Of a DNA stretch of 64,000 nt, positions 9,568 through 18,740 are shown one piece after another. Below the pieces are notes generated by a model. The model did no database searches. It saw nothing but the letters and a program-made list of their open reading frames with translations, and was not told the DNA's origin. Source of the stretch: Semisulcospira habei (lineage: Eukaryota; Mollusca; Gastropoda; Semisulcospiridae); the NCBI GenBank assembly GCA_036245525.1, contig BTPG01000004.1:214037023-214101022 (forward strand), read 5' to 3'. The position numbers and the translations under genes were made by a program. How positions within the stretch are numbered: the stretch's first letter is position 1; the number at the start of each line of letters is the position of its first letter.

Positions 9568-11727
9568 TTATAGGAGTTGCCCACGACGTCTGCAGGCTTG
9601 TTCGTGGCTGCGGAGGCCAATCCGAGACAGGCAGGTTCGACCGCAGTGGCTGCAGGGGAAGGTATGGCCAGGGTTCTGAGCGGAGGCATCTCTGTTTTTT
9701 CTCCTGAGCCGCTTGTCCTTAAGGCTAGCTCTGTGAGAGTCCTCAAAGGAGACAGCTGCCTTGTAAATGGTGGAGCGCCAGGTGTCACGGTCCGCAGCAA
9801 GCGAAGACCACTGGTGGTGGTCGATTTGGCAGGCACTAAGTGACCTCTTGAGACAGTCTTTGTATCTCTTCTTTGGTGCCCCTCTGTCACGGTGTCCAGT
9901 AGCAAGCTCGCCGAACAGGGTGATCTTTGGTAGGCGATGATCCTCCATCCTGGAGACATGCCCCGCCCAGCGGAGCTGTGTCCGCAGCAGCAAAGCCTCG
10001 ATGCTCACAGTTTCAGCCTGTTTAAGGACCTCGACGTTGGTGACATAGTCACTCCAGTGAATGCCCAGGATGGTACGCAGGCAGCGCTGGTGGAAGCGTT
10101 CGAGGAGTGGTAGTTGGCTGCGGTAGAGGGTCCAGGACTCGGAACCATACAGCAGGGTGGTGAGGACCACAGCTCTGTACACGCTGATCTTGGTGCCTGT
10201 TTTCAGCTGTTGATTGTGCCACACCCGCTTGAAAAGTCGCCCGAAAGCGCTGTTCGCTTTTGCCAGCCTGCTGTCAAGCTCCTTGTCCAGCTTGGCATCC
10301 GACGTGATAATGCAGCCAAGGTAAGTAAACTGGTGCACTGACTTTAGTTCAGACTCGCCAATGGTGATGTGAGGAGGGTGATACACTGTCTTGGGTGCCG
10401 GCTGATGGAGGACCTCTGTCTTTTTCAGACTGACCTCGAGTCCAAAGAGCTGGGCAGCATCTGCGAAGCAAGACGTGATGTGCTGCAGGGCTCTCTCTGT
10501 GTGTGCAACGAGGGCAGCATCATCAGCAAAAAGCAGCTCACGAATCAGTTGGTCTAGGGTTTTCGTGTGGGCCTGCAGTCGTCTGAGGTTGAACAGGCTG
10601 CCATCGAGACGATTCCTGATGTACACTGCATCGTCATCATCGAGGTCCACTGTGGCCTGCTTCAACATCATGCTAAAAAAGATGGTGAAGAGGGTCGGTG
10701 CCAGCACGCAGCCCTGCTTTACGCCGTTGAGAATAGGGAATGGTTCTGAGAGGTCATTGTTGAGTCTGACCTGGCCTTGCTGGTCCTCGTGTAGCTGGAC
10801 AATCATTTTGAGGAACTTTGGGGGACAGCCAAGTCGCTCCAGGATCTGCCACATGCCTTGCCTGCTCACAGTGTCGAACGCTTTTGTTAGGTCGACAAAT
10901 GTTACATACAGCCCTTTGTTCTGCTCGCGGCACTTCTCCTGTAGCTGTCTCAGCACAAAGACCATATCGGTGGTGCTCCTGTTTGCTCTGAAGCCACACT
11001 GGCCCTCTGGGAGTTGGTCTTCAGCGATGGCAGGTACCAGCCGATTCAGGAGCAGCCTTGCAAGGATTTTCCCAGCAATGGATAGCAGGGTAATTCCCCG
11101 ATAGTTGGAACAGTCAGACTTCTCGCCTTTGTTCTTGTACAGGGTGATGACGACTGCATCACGGAGATCTTTTGGTAGTGTTCCTTCCTCCCAGCAGCAG
11201 AGAAAGAGGCCATGGAGCTTGTTGTGCAGTGCTGTGCCTCCATGTTTCCAGATCTCTGGCGGTATTCCATCAATGCCTGCTGCTTTGCCACTCTTGAGCT
11301 GGTGGATGGCTGTGAGGGTCTCTTCAGCGGTGGGCGGTTCGTCCAATTCAACCTTTACTGGGAGGTGTGGGATTTGTAGGACGACTGCTTCTTGAACAGT
11401 GCGCTCAGCGCTGAAGAGGCTCTGAAAGTATTCCGACCAGCGGTTCAAGATGGAGGTATTATCTGTGAGGAGTGCCTGGCCATTCGCGCTTCGCAGGGGA
11501 CTTTGTACCAGGTTCCTGGGGCCATACACTGCTTTCAGTGCTTCGTAGAAGCCCCTGTAGTCACCATTGTCAGCGCAAAGCTGGGTCCTCTGTGCAAGTC
11601 TGGTCCACCACTCATTCTGGAGATCTCTGAGCTTGCGCTGGAGACTGCTGCAGACGAGGCGGAAGGCAGACTTCTTCACAGGGCAGGAAGGCTGGGCTAG
11701 GTGGGCCTGATGGGCGGCTCTTTTTTT
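9568..11727 (-). CDS. LINE reverse transcriptase region with C-terminal zinc finger
   Basis: Over 700 codons open in the -1 frame relative to the endonuclease. RT motifs in order, numbered from 11679: SNYRGITLLS (~191), GQCGFRANRSTTDMVF (~227), VTFVDLTKAFDTV (motif A, ~260), GVKQGCVLAPTLF (~319), LLFADDAALVA (motif C, Asp-Asp at 386-387) and FTYLGCIIT. Then comes the usual LINE C-terminal region with QLRWAGHVSRM and RWAG-type blocks, and a final CSHCGRTCLSRIGLRSHEQA, C finger. There is no ATG near the start of the frame, so it is expected to be expressed as a continuation of the endonuclease frame. All catalytic residues I can check are intact, so this is the least damaged element in the window. 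Confidence 0.88.
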   Translation of the reverse strand, partial: KKRAAHQAHLAQPSCPVKKSAFRLVCSSLQRKLRDLQNEWWTRLAQRTQLCADNGDYRGFYEALKAVYGPRNLVQSPLRSANGQALLTDNTSILNRWSEYFQSLFSAERTVQEAVVLQIPHLPVKVELDEPPTAEETLTAIHQLKSGKAAGIDGIPPEIWKHGGTALHNKLHGLFLCCWEEGTLPKDLRDAVVITLYKNKGEKSDCSNYRGITLLSIAGKILARLLLNRLVPAIAEDQLPEGQCGFRANRSTTDMVFVLRQLQEKCREQNKGLYVTFVDLTKAFDTVSRQGMWQILERLGCPPKFLKMIVQLHEDQQGQVRLNNDLSEPFPILNGVKQGCVLAPTLFTIFFSMMLKQATVDLDDDDAVYIRNRLDGSLFNLRRLQAHTKTLDQLIRELLFADDAALVAHTERALQHITSCFADAAQLFGLEVSLKKTEVLHQPAPKTVYHPPHITIGESELKSVHQFTYLGCIITSDAKLDKELDSRLAKANSAFGRLFKRVWHNQQLKTGTKISVYRAVVLTTLLYGSESWTLYRSQLPLLERFHQRCLRTILGIHWSDYVTNVEVLKQAETVSIEALLLRTQLRWAGHVSRMEDHRLPKITLFGELATGHRDRGAPKKRYKDCLKRSLSACQIDHHQWSSLAADRDTWRSTIYKAAVSFEDSHRASLKDKRLRRKNRDASAQNPGHTFPCSHCGRTCLSRIGLRSHEQACRRRGQLL

Positions 11728-12746
11728 GCTAGGTGTTCCTGGATCTCTACATCGTTTTCGTCAAACCAGTCTTTGTTCTTCTTTCTGGCGAAACCCAAGA
11801 CTTCTGCAGAGGATTTTGCAATAGCAGTTTTCAGTTGTTCCAAAAGTGTTTCAGGGGAGGAGTCTACTGGGTCCGCTGTGTCTTTGAGCCTGCGCTGTAA
11901 ATCTGTCTGAAAGGCAGCTTTCACATCGTCACGCTGAAGGCTGGCAACATCAAGCTTTTTCTTGGGGGGCCCCCATTTCTTGGGTTTTGGCTTGAAGTGG
12001 AGCCTGAGTTTGCAGCGGACAAGGCGGTGGTCAGTGTGGCACTCTGCGCTGGGCATCACTCTGGTGAGGAGGACGTCACTGCGGTCCCTCTGACGCACTA
12101 GGACATAGTCGATAAGGTGCCAGTGTTTGGAGCGAGGATGCATCCAGGTGGTCTTTCGACTGTCCTTTTGCTGAAAAGTAGTGTTGGTGATGACCAGTTG
12201 CTGCTCCGCACAGAACTCCAACAGTAGGCGGCCATTGTCATTGCAGTTCCCCACGCCATGCTTGCCGAGGACTCCTTTCCAGGCTTCAGAGTCCTGGCCC
12301 ACTCTGGCGTTGAAGTCGCCAAGGATGATGACTTTGTCGTCTGCAGGGGTACTCTGTAGGAGGCTGCGCAGGTCAGTGTAAAACTTGTCCTTTTCAGCAG
12401 GCTCTGCCAGGAGGGTTGGGGAGTACACACTGAGAAGGGTGACGTGTTGCTGGTGTCTCAGTGGGAGGCGCATGGACATGATGCGGTCTGAGTGGCCCGT
12501 TGATAGGTTTTCCAGCTTAGTCGCAATGGATGTCTTGACCATGAAACCCACGCCTGAGAGCCGTCTTTCTGATGCAGGCCTGCCTGACCAGTAGAGGGTG
12601 TACCCAGCACCAAGTTCTTGGAGGCTGCCTTCGTCCGGAAGGCGTACTTCGCTGAGCGCGGCGATGTCGATGTTTAACCTCCGCAATTCATGGGCAATGA
12701 GGGCGGAGCGACGTTCAGGGCGTCCGCTGTCTGCTTTGTCGAGCAT
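11697..12746 (-). CDS. LINE APE-type endonuclease region
   Basis: 349 residues in the 5' frame of the LINE. The exonuclease-endonuclease-phosphatase fold is indicated by IAALSEVRLP (catalytic Glu, ~residue 38), ILGDFNARVG (Asp and Asn, ~145), LIDYVLVRQRD (~212) and TDHRLVRCKL (His near the end of the fold, ~238). In target-primed reverse transcription this domain nicks the genomic target. The opening MLDKADSGRPERRSALIAHE is close to the start of related proteins, so the element may begin translation just upstream. The frame ends at a stop shortly after an A7 run (11727-11721); the RT continues in the -1 frame. No internal stops. Confidence 0.88.
   Translation of the reverse strand: MLDKADSGRPERRSALIAHELRRLNIDIAALSEVRLPDEGSLQELGAGYTLYWSGRPASERRLSGVGFMVKTSIATKLENLSTGHSDRIMSMRLPLRHQQHVTLLSVYSPTLLAEPAEKDKFYTDLRSLLQSTPADDKVIILGDFNARVGQDSEAWKGVLGKHGVGNCNDNGRLLLEFCAEQQLVITNTTFQQKDSRKTTWMHPRSKHWHLIDYVLVRQRDRSDVLLTRVMPSAECHTDHRLVRCKLRLHFKPKPKKWGPPKKKLDVASLQRDDVKAAFQTDLQRRLKDTADPVDSSPETLLEQLKTAIAKSSAEVLGFARKKNKDWFDENDVEIQEHLAKKEPPIRPT
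11719..11729 (-). promoter_or_regulatory. Possible -1 frameshift heptamer (or 1-bp deletion)
   Basis: Read on the minus strand in the endonuclease frame the codons are GCA AAA AAA GAG, i.e. A AAA AAA in X XXY YYZ register. Slipping back one base enters exactly the RT frame (next codon AGA). The alternative is loss of one A from an A8 run, a common neutral lesion. I could not identify a downstream pseudoknot by eye. Confidence 0.45.
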
Positions 12747-13487
12747 GGTTCGGACGTTCCAGCATGCTACGTTGAGTCCGGGCAGTGGGCAGTGGGCAGA
12801 TGTTCACATCTGCACGGGACATAGACGACCCCGCCCTCCACGAGTCGCCTGCTGCCTTGCAGGCCTGGCCGCTTGGCTGCGGAAAGGCTAAGGGAGGAAA
12901 CCCCTGACATCAAAGCCCCCGTGTCTCCGGGGAAGGCTTTTGAGCCAGAGACTAGGACAAGGACAGTCTGATATAAAACCTACGACCCGAGGACCTCGAT
13001 GCCATCGTCCCAGCTTGCTAGGCCATGGCAGATGAACCAAGGGTTTAAAGGGTGGGGCCAGTACTGCGCACACTGCACTCCACCAAAAAGCTCCACCGCG
13101 CAGGCTTTAGGAAACGTCCACGGACCATGACACTGACCATTCCAAGTCCTGTAGCGACGGGCGAGGGGCGAAACGGCAGGTGAAAGATGTCACTGGAAGC
13201 CGCAGTCTCAAACCTGCATGCAGGCGGTTCAGGATATTGGTCGCCTGATGTTGACCTGGGGATGACAACATCACTCGGCACACCCTGAACGACCAAGCAG
13301 CCTTCTCTAGGGACAGCACTGCTTGCTCCACACGGAGAGGGGCCTAGAAAAGGTGGCCTAACCAAAGCTCGTCCCCTCGCAACCCCAGTTGGCTAGCCGC
13401 GGTCAACGGGCATCTTCTCCTGCGGTCAAAAAACAAGAAAGAATAACGGATCCACTCTCATGACAGAACGGTTCACTGGCACGACTA

Positions 13488-13586
13488 TACTGAGGAGCAA
13501 AGGAAATGCGACATTTTGGAATCATCGGAAACACTTTAGTGTTTCCGATGATCCAAAAATGTTGCGTTTCATTTGCTCCTCAATAC
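13488..13586. repeat. Hairpin with 47-bp arms
   Basis: Left arm TACTGAGGAGCAAAGGAAAT through ATCATCGGAAACACT, loop of 2-3 bases, right arm mirrors it to ATTTGCTCCTCAATA with a few mismatches. Not flanked by an obvious TTAA. Confidence 0.8.
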
Positions 13587-13957
13587 AGGAGCAGATACCC
13601 AAATCAAGAGACCTCGTTGCGTGCATCATTCTTGAAATCTGTGTTAACAATGCGCGTTAATTTAGTTCCTTGCCGATTGACCTCGCTTTCGCTTTGATCG
13701 CAAAGTTCACAAAGTTTGACTTATAACAGATAGTGTCTTGCATTACAAGTAAGTCGAACAGCCAGCGATGCATGAGAGATGATTTCGAAAAGACTGTCCG
13801 GTCCATGTGCCGTTATGTTCGATCCCAGAGTGAGGTCTAATGCCCGCACAGAGCTACCGCGCGGTATCTATGAACATCACCGAAATCTCAGTAAATATCA
13901 GTAAAAGTGGTCTTGAAAGGTTTCATAATTTCCCGCTAAACGCTTTTCAAACTTCCT
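13587..13957. other. No recognisable gene
   Basis: No ORF with recognisable similarity and no strong repeat structure noticed. Confidence 0.4.
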
Positions 13958-14178
13958 TTAATCCCTTCACTGCCAGTGGACGCAAAAATCGTGTCTTTAA
14001 GAGCTGGGCAAATCAGTCCAACCGCGAAATAATACCATCAATCCAAGGAGAGCGAACACGAATAGGGTCCGCAAGAGGCAAAGAACATCATGACCCCCCG
14101 CATCTGCGGGGGCTCATGATGTTCTTTGCTTCTTGCGGTTGGGTGGCGATAGCATTTTTCCGGCCGTCAGATGGTTAA
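13958..14178. mobile_element. TTAA-flanked hairpin MITE, type A
   Basis: Left end TTAATCCCTTCACTGCC (13958), right end GGCCGTCAGATGGTTAA (14178). Foldback at 14069-14138: CCGCAAGAGGCAAAGAACAT, CATGACCCCCCGCA and mirror. Compared with the copy at 1210-1273 both arms carry matching changes, so pairing is retained. Confidence 0.75.
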
Positions 14179-14310
14179 AAGGCCACTTCCCAGCCGACTT
14201 TACTCGTCGACAACACACACAAAAATATTTTTAAAAGTCAGGAACAGCAGCATATGTTCGCAGAAATTGACACCAAGAAGGCCAAGTCCACGAGTCACAC
14301 TCCCAAATCT

Positions 14311-14381
14311 GGCAGAGGCTTAGATTCCCATGAACCCCTGCGTAGAATGGGGTTCAGAAGAATATACACTTCCTCTTGGTA
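14311..14381. repeat. Degenerate type A hairpin
   Basis: GGCAGAGGCTTAGATTCCCA, TGAACCCC at left and a poorly matched mirror ending ACACTTCCTCTTGG at right; many mismatches. Confidence 0.6.
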
Positions 14382-14431
14382 TAGTTCTGCCTCACCTGCA
14401 ACTCCAGGCCGAGTTAGAAATCTGTGTGTAA

Positions 14432-14876
14432 CCCCTTAACTGCCGGAACAAGGCGAACGCGGCCCATCTGCTGTCGCCGGCGGACATAGATCAGGAGGGT
14501 ACATTGCCTCATGCTAGTCCTCCGTTCTGTATGTCTATTTTGGGGGTCATTTATATCTGTGTTTGTTTAACGCGCGTGACGGTCAGTGGGTAGTGGTTTC
14601 CGACGTGCGTGACGTGCGTGATCAATGCCAGCGATGAGGTTAATCCCTGCGATGCCAGTGATCACGACTCAGTTTTGCGTCTGCAGCGACTGCCCACTGA
14701 CCTACATTCGCGCGAAGAGCACAGATGTAAATGGGACAAAATCAAGCATAAAGAACGTAGAACGAACAAGAGACATAAAACCTCGTGAGCCCCCGCGACT
14801 GCGGGGGCTCACGAGGGTTTATGTCTCTTGCAGCTGTGTAGCGTTCGCCTTGCCCCGGCAGTGACGGGATAAAGTC
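14432..14876. mobile_element. Type A element with degenerate ends
   Basis: Outer inverted repeat: CCCCTTAACTGCCGG, AACAAGGCGAACGC at left (14433-14461) and GCGTTCGCCTTG, CCCCGGCAGTGACGGGATAA at right (14841-14872). Foldback at 14768-14830 has arms CAAGAGACATAAAACCTCGT, GAGCCCCCGC and exact mirror around a 4-bp loop. Confidence 0.7.
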
Positions 14877-15157
14877 CTTAACATGGCACGGACACTTTAG
14901 CTTCACTGTGGGTCCGTTGGTAAGCTAACAAGCCTATGGTCACGCATACAAGAATGCGCCAGTGCGTTTGTCTATGAAAAAAATTGATTTATAAATGGAT
15001 GAAAATGAAAGAGGTATTATTGGTAAGCTTTGTGTTAGCCTGCATGTACGATCGATGTAGGGATGTTTTCTCTCACAAACTCACAAACTGAGCAAATGCC
15101 GGTAAACGCAAACAAGCAGTAATCAAGCGCGGATCTTTTAGACTGGACGTGGGACGT

Positions 15158-15160
<3 letters not shown>
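14877..15160. other. No recognisable gene
   Basis: Unique-looking sequence, no ORF or structure noted. Confidence 0.4.

Positions 15161-15240
<80 letters not shown>
15161..15240. repeat. (CA)40 microsatellite
   Basis: Uninterrupted CA dinucleotides over about 80 bp. Confidence 0.97.
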
Positions 15241-15246
<6 letters not shown>

Positions 15247-15835
15247 AGGAGCACAAAAGCCTCACAATGGGTTACCTACCATTTCATGTGAAAATGGGTT
15301 CCCATATTTCTATTTATTCTAGGGCTCTGGAATTGATGCGAATGTTTAGAACTCACCTTATAACTAAGCTCTATAACTTAAAATAAAATAGACATTTTCT
15401 AGAAACAGAGCCACTAGATGCCGAAAAAATGGGTTTCTACCAATAAAGTGGGTGGGTGTCTCTCTCACACAAAAAAAAACTGGCATTACAGTCAAAATGG
15501 GTGTTTCACAACATTAGGCGTCTGTAATAAGGTCAAGTGCATGGAATACTTTTTTTTTCACTTTCATTTTTTTTTTTTTTTTCAACTTAATGTGTATGTA
15601 TGCATTAACATTCTTAACATTGTATGGTGCAAAATTGAATGAACACTGGCCTGTAATCTTTCGATTATGATTTTTACAGAGGAAATTTTTAAACATTGCT
15701 ACGTTTTGTCATTCTGAAGCAAAACAGTTTATGCATGGCATTTATGTGAGAATTCTGGAAATTAAACGACTTAAAAAAAAAAAAAAAAAATGTACTCTGC
15801 AGTTCGAGACAAACAGCAACAGAGCATTTTGAATA
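15241..15835. other. AT-rich stretch with poly-T and poly-A tracts
   Basis: Poly-T tracts at about 15550-15584 and a poly-A tract at 15772-15790. No gene recognised. Confidence 0.5.
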
Positions 15836-16065
15836 TTAACCCTTATTATTCGGAATACACCAGTGTGTGCAACAAGTGTGACTAAAATAGTCCAAAGGGT
15901 AGTGGCAGAATAGCTTGGCGCCTCTAGGCGCCAAGCTATTGTGGCACCACCCTTGAACTAATAATGCCATTGGTCTATGTCCTCATCTGTAAGTTCTGTA
16001 ATGTAGCTTGCATATATGGCAGTGTACAAATTTGAAGCTTTTAGCCTCAGTATGATGCAGGTTAA
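15836..16065. mobile_element. Type B hairpin element
   Basis: TTAACCCTTATTATTCGG at 15836 and ATGATGCAGGTTAA ending 16065 mark likely TTAA ends, though their inverted match is weak. Foldback core 15885-15962: AAGGGTAGTGGCAGAATAGC, TTGGCGCCTC and mirror. Confidence 0.6.
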
Positions 16066-16119
16066 AAAGTGTGGGAAAATATGAAAGACAGAAAAAGACC
16101 CAGACGAAGAAACTAACAC

Positions 16120-16333
16120 TTAACTTATTCTACCCCAGACACACCAGAGCAAAATAAAGATCGACCATGATAGTTCAAGGCCGATGCCAGAATAGAGTGG
16201 CGCCTATGGCCGCCAAGCTATTCTGGCATCACCCTTGAACTATCGTGGTCGATCTGTATCCTGCCCTGCAACGCAGTTTTAAGAAGACGACTTCAACATT
16301 TGGGGATTCCGGCCTTGAGGTAGAATGAGTTAA
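16120..16333. mobile_element. TTAA-flanked hairpin MITE, type B
   Basis: Left TTAACTTATTCTACCCC, right GAGGTAGAATGAGTTAA: a clear terminal inverted repeat with TTAA at both ends (214 bp). Foldback 16157-16253 carries the GATCGACCATGATAGTTCAA arm and mirror. Confidence 0.8.
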
Positions 16334-16628
16334 AATGACAAAACAGAACACGGACATTAATTAATGAACTGACAACATAGGAAATCAATCACTTGAAACT
16401 TCAGCCTTTATTAATCACATCAAAGGTGCATGCATATAAAAACACAATAATTGTTTGTAAACACTTCAAATCAAACAATCAAGAGCAGTCAAACCCTTTT
16501 CTGCCAACTTTGTGATGAGGAAAACTAGTTCTTGCCCAAGTTCGGGCATGTAAAGGGTTACCGCGACTTATGTGCCTCTATTTATAAAATGGAGAGAGAA
16601 ATATAATACCGAGTTCTAGCAAGTGCGA
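16334..16628. other. No gene; short inverted motif
   Basis: Contains AACCCTTTTCTGCC (about 16494) and GGGCATGTAAAGGGTTA (about 16544-16560), which look like the ends of a very small TTAA-type relic. Nothing else seen. Confidence 0.4.
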
Positions 16629-17350
16629 CAATAAAGCTTAGCCGAGTTGGTATACCTCGTCCAGTGCCTAGGTTAAATGCACCAGTGGTGCCAATGTTTC
16701 TACTTATTGGCACCAGACCGGTCGTCCGGACTGGTCTGGTGCATCCGATCGGTTTAGAGCGTGCGCTTTCTGCACCTGTAATGGGCAACCTCGGAGAAAG
16801 AATCACGTGAGCTTCGTTTGACTGCTGCAAAATAACATGAATAAAGAATAAACCCTTTCCCATATATGCAATCCAGCAATTATGCATCCATCCTTATGCT
16901 AGCACCATGAAACATTACGCGATTTGGCAGATTTTAAAAATAGCTTTTTTAAATCCTCAATGGAGGTGATTTTTGCGACATCTGCGTCGTTTGTGGCAGA
17001 AAGCACCGTCAAAGTTGAAGTTCGAGAAATGAGCGCACTACATGTACAATAGTCTTGATTCAGTGGTGTTGGGCATGACTCAAGCCTCCGCCATCTCTAC
17101 ACAAAACTGGCGTGTTCGGGGAGATAAAAGGCTACAAGTTAAAACCGCAAACGAACCTTCTTTTTTTCCCGACTGCGATCACAATCTTCTGCGTGAACGA
17201 ACGAGACCACACTACAAGTGCACAAGCCAACCTGCGCGCGCAGTTCTGGTGCACATGACCGGTCCGGTGCGAAAATAGCAACAGTGGCACTGCTGGTGCG
17301 TTTAACCTAGGTAGAGGGCGAGGTATACCAACTCAGCTAAGGTTTATGCT
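16629..17350. repeat. Inverted pair of tRNA-like SINE-type repeats
   Basis: Two arms of about 100 bp in opposite orientation (16629-16735 and 17248-17347) flank ~510 bp of unrelated sequence. Each arm read outward-in starts near TTAGCYGAGTTGGTATACCT. TAGCYGAGTTGG fits the pol III A-box consensus TRGCNNAGYNGG exactly. A GGTTAAAYGCACC block about 32 bases further could be a diverged B box, but spacing and match are poor. Could be two SINE copies in opposite orientation or a foldback element. Confidence 0.5.
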
Positions 17351-17539
17351 TCCTGTGACTTTAGAAACAATGCACAGTATGCAAAGTGTACTTTATAGTA
17401 ACCAAGAAAAAAGTTACAGACATTTCCAACATGATCCAGGCGTACATCAGATAAAAACAAGCTATACACACTGAAAAAATAACTCTTGTAATAAATGTTT
17501 ATCATGTTGACAATGGTTTTCTTATCTTATTATTGTCTT
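17351..17539. repeat. Member of a local dispersed/tandem repeat
   Basis: The blocks CATGATCCAGGCGTACATCA, GATAAAAACAAGCTATACAC and TTGTAATAAATGTTTATC recur at 18750-18850 and, in part, three more times to 19370. Confidence 0.6.
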
Positions 17540-17736
17540 TCGTTCCGATTGGTTGTACATTGCTGAACGTCCGGACGTGCCAGCACTGATAATGAAGGGG
17601 GAAAAAATAAAATAAAATAATGAACAGAATATTGAATGCATGTCGCCAGCCAGTCTAATACGCTAAGTAAACCTAAGATCATTTAGCAACACACATCCAA
17701 AATCAAGAGAGATACACCACCACCACCCTCCCTCCC

Positions 17737-17768
<32 letters not shown>

Positions 17769-18375
17769 AAAAAAAAAAAAAAAACAAAAAAAAAACACCC
17801 AAACAAACAAACAAAACAACAACAACAAACAAACAAAAAATTATTCAGACCCAAAAGGTGACTGCCAATCATGTAAAATGCAAAGAAGTGCCCAACGGAG
17901 AAAGAAACACGCTTAGAAAAGACGGTTACAACACAATTTAGTAAGATTTTGGGTAAATCCGCCTTGTCAAAACAGACAAACAAACAGAGAGATCAGTCGC
18001 TACTTATCTTTGTTCACAGAAGGAATGTGCCCCATTCCTTCTGCGAATGAAGATAAGTAGCGACTGATCTCTCTGTTTGTTTGTCCGTTTTGACAAAGCG
18101 GATTTAGCCGAAATCTTAATAAATTGTGTTGTAACCGTCTTTTTTAAGAGTGTTTCTTTCTCCGTTGGGTACTTCTTTTCAAGAGATACAGGCAGCGCAG
18201 ACAGCAGGGAGAGCTTAAAAAAGGAAAATACAAGTTAATTGACCAAGGGTAGACAGAAACACATGCCCCAGAATTGAGAGGAAAACCAACACTTTGGGGC
18301 TGACCAGGGTGACCCTCGGAACTAAAAAGTAGTTGACACCACCCAAGTCCCTCAGGGCAGACCTGGGTGGGGGCC
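17540..18375 (-). mobile_element. SINE copy, interrupted by a foldback element
   Basis: 17540-17710 plus 18179-18375 together match the SINE at 47195-47578: shared blocks include TTGTACATTGCTGAACGTCC, AGCAACACACATCCAA, GTAGACAGAAACACATGCCC and GGGCTGACCAGGGTGACCCT. The two halves are separated by the insertion at 17711-18178. Minus-strand orientation is inferred from the CAATC-type 3' tail at the left end. Confidence 0.75.
17711..18178. mobile_element. Long foldback element, copy 1, inserted in SINE
   Basis: Flanked by TCAAGAGA on both sides (17703-17710, 18179-18186). Main part is a foldback of ~140-bp arms: AAAGAAGTGCCCAACGGAGA at left (about 17881) and TCTCCGTTGGGTACTTCTTT at right (18178), with centre near 18025. 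The left side also holds a poly-C/poly-A and CAAA-rich expansion (17730-17840) that copy 2 lacks. Confidence 0.75.
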
Positions 18376-18413
18376 ACTGTTTAGTTGCAAAGTAAGGTTA
18401 ATGAATGTTACAC

Positions 18414-18730
18414 AATCCAGACCAAAAAGGTGACTGCCAAGCGTGTAATAAGCAAAGAAGTACCCAACGGAGAAAGAAACACGCTTAGAAAAGACGGGTA
18501 CAAGACAATGTATTAATATTTCGGGTAAATACCCTTTGTCAAAATAGACAAACAAACAGAGAGATTAGCCGCTAATGTGCTGCACATTCCTTCTGCCAAT
18601 GAAGATAAGTAGCGGCTAATCTCTCTGTTTGTTTGTCTATTTTGACAACGGGTATTTACCCGAAATATTAATAAATTGTGTTGTACCCGTCTTTTCTAAG
18701 CGTGTTTCTTTCTCCGTTGGGTACTTCTTT
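18414..18730. mobile_element. Long foldback element, copy 2, with 10-bp TSD
   Basis: Exactly repeated AATGTTACAC lies at 18404-18413 and 18731-18740. Between them are arms of ~140 bp: left includes AAGTACCCAACGGAGAAAGA, AACACGCTTAGAAAAGACGG, AGAGAGATTAGCCGCTA; right mirrors them and ends GTTGGGTACTTCTTT. Very short central loop near 18590. Same right end as copy 1. No ORF; non-autonomous. Confidence 0.85.
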
Positions 18731-18740
18731 AATGTTACAC

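Larger units (their letters stand above)
9345..13450 (-). mobile_element. Nearly full-length APE-type LINE retrotransposon
   Basis: Minus-strand non-LTR element. A 5' region of about 700 bp (12747-13450) lies before an APE endonuclease frame (11697-12746) and an RT frame (9568-11679) that ends in a CCHC-like finger. The 3' untranslated part runs to about 9345-9540. Exact ends are not defined because I found no clear target duplication. The endonuclease resembles the craniofacial development protein 2-like family (RTE/BovB-type origin); the clade is tentative. Confidence 0.85.

Noticed and set aside
9390..9959. 189-codon minus ORF overlapping the LINE 3' end
   Set aside because: Out-of-frame shadow of the RT frame and 3' UTR.
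10475..11104. 209-codon plus-strand ORF opposite the RT
   Set aside because: Antisense shadow of the RT coding sequence.
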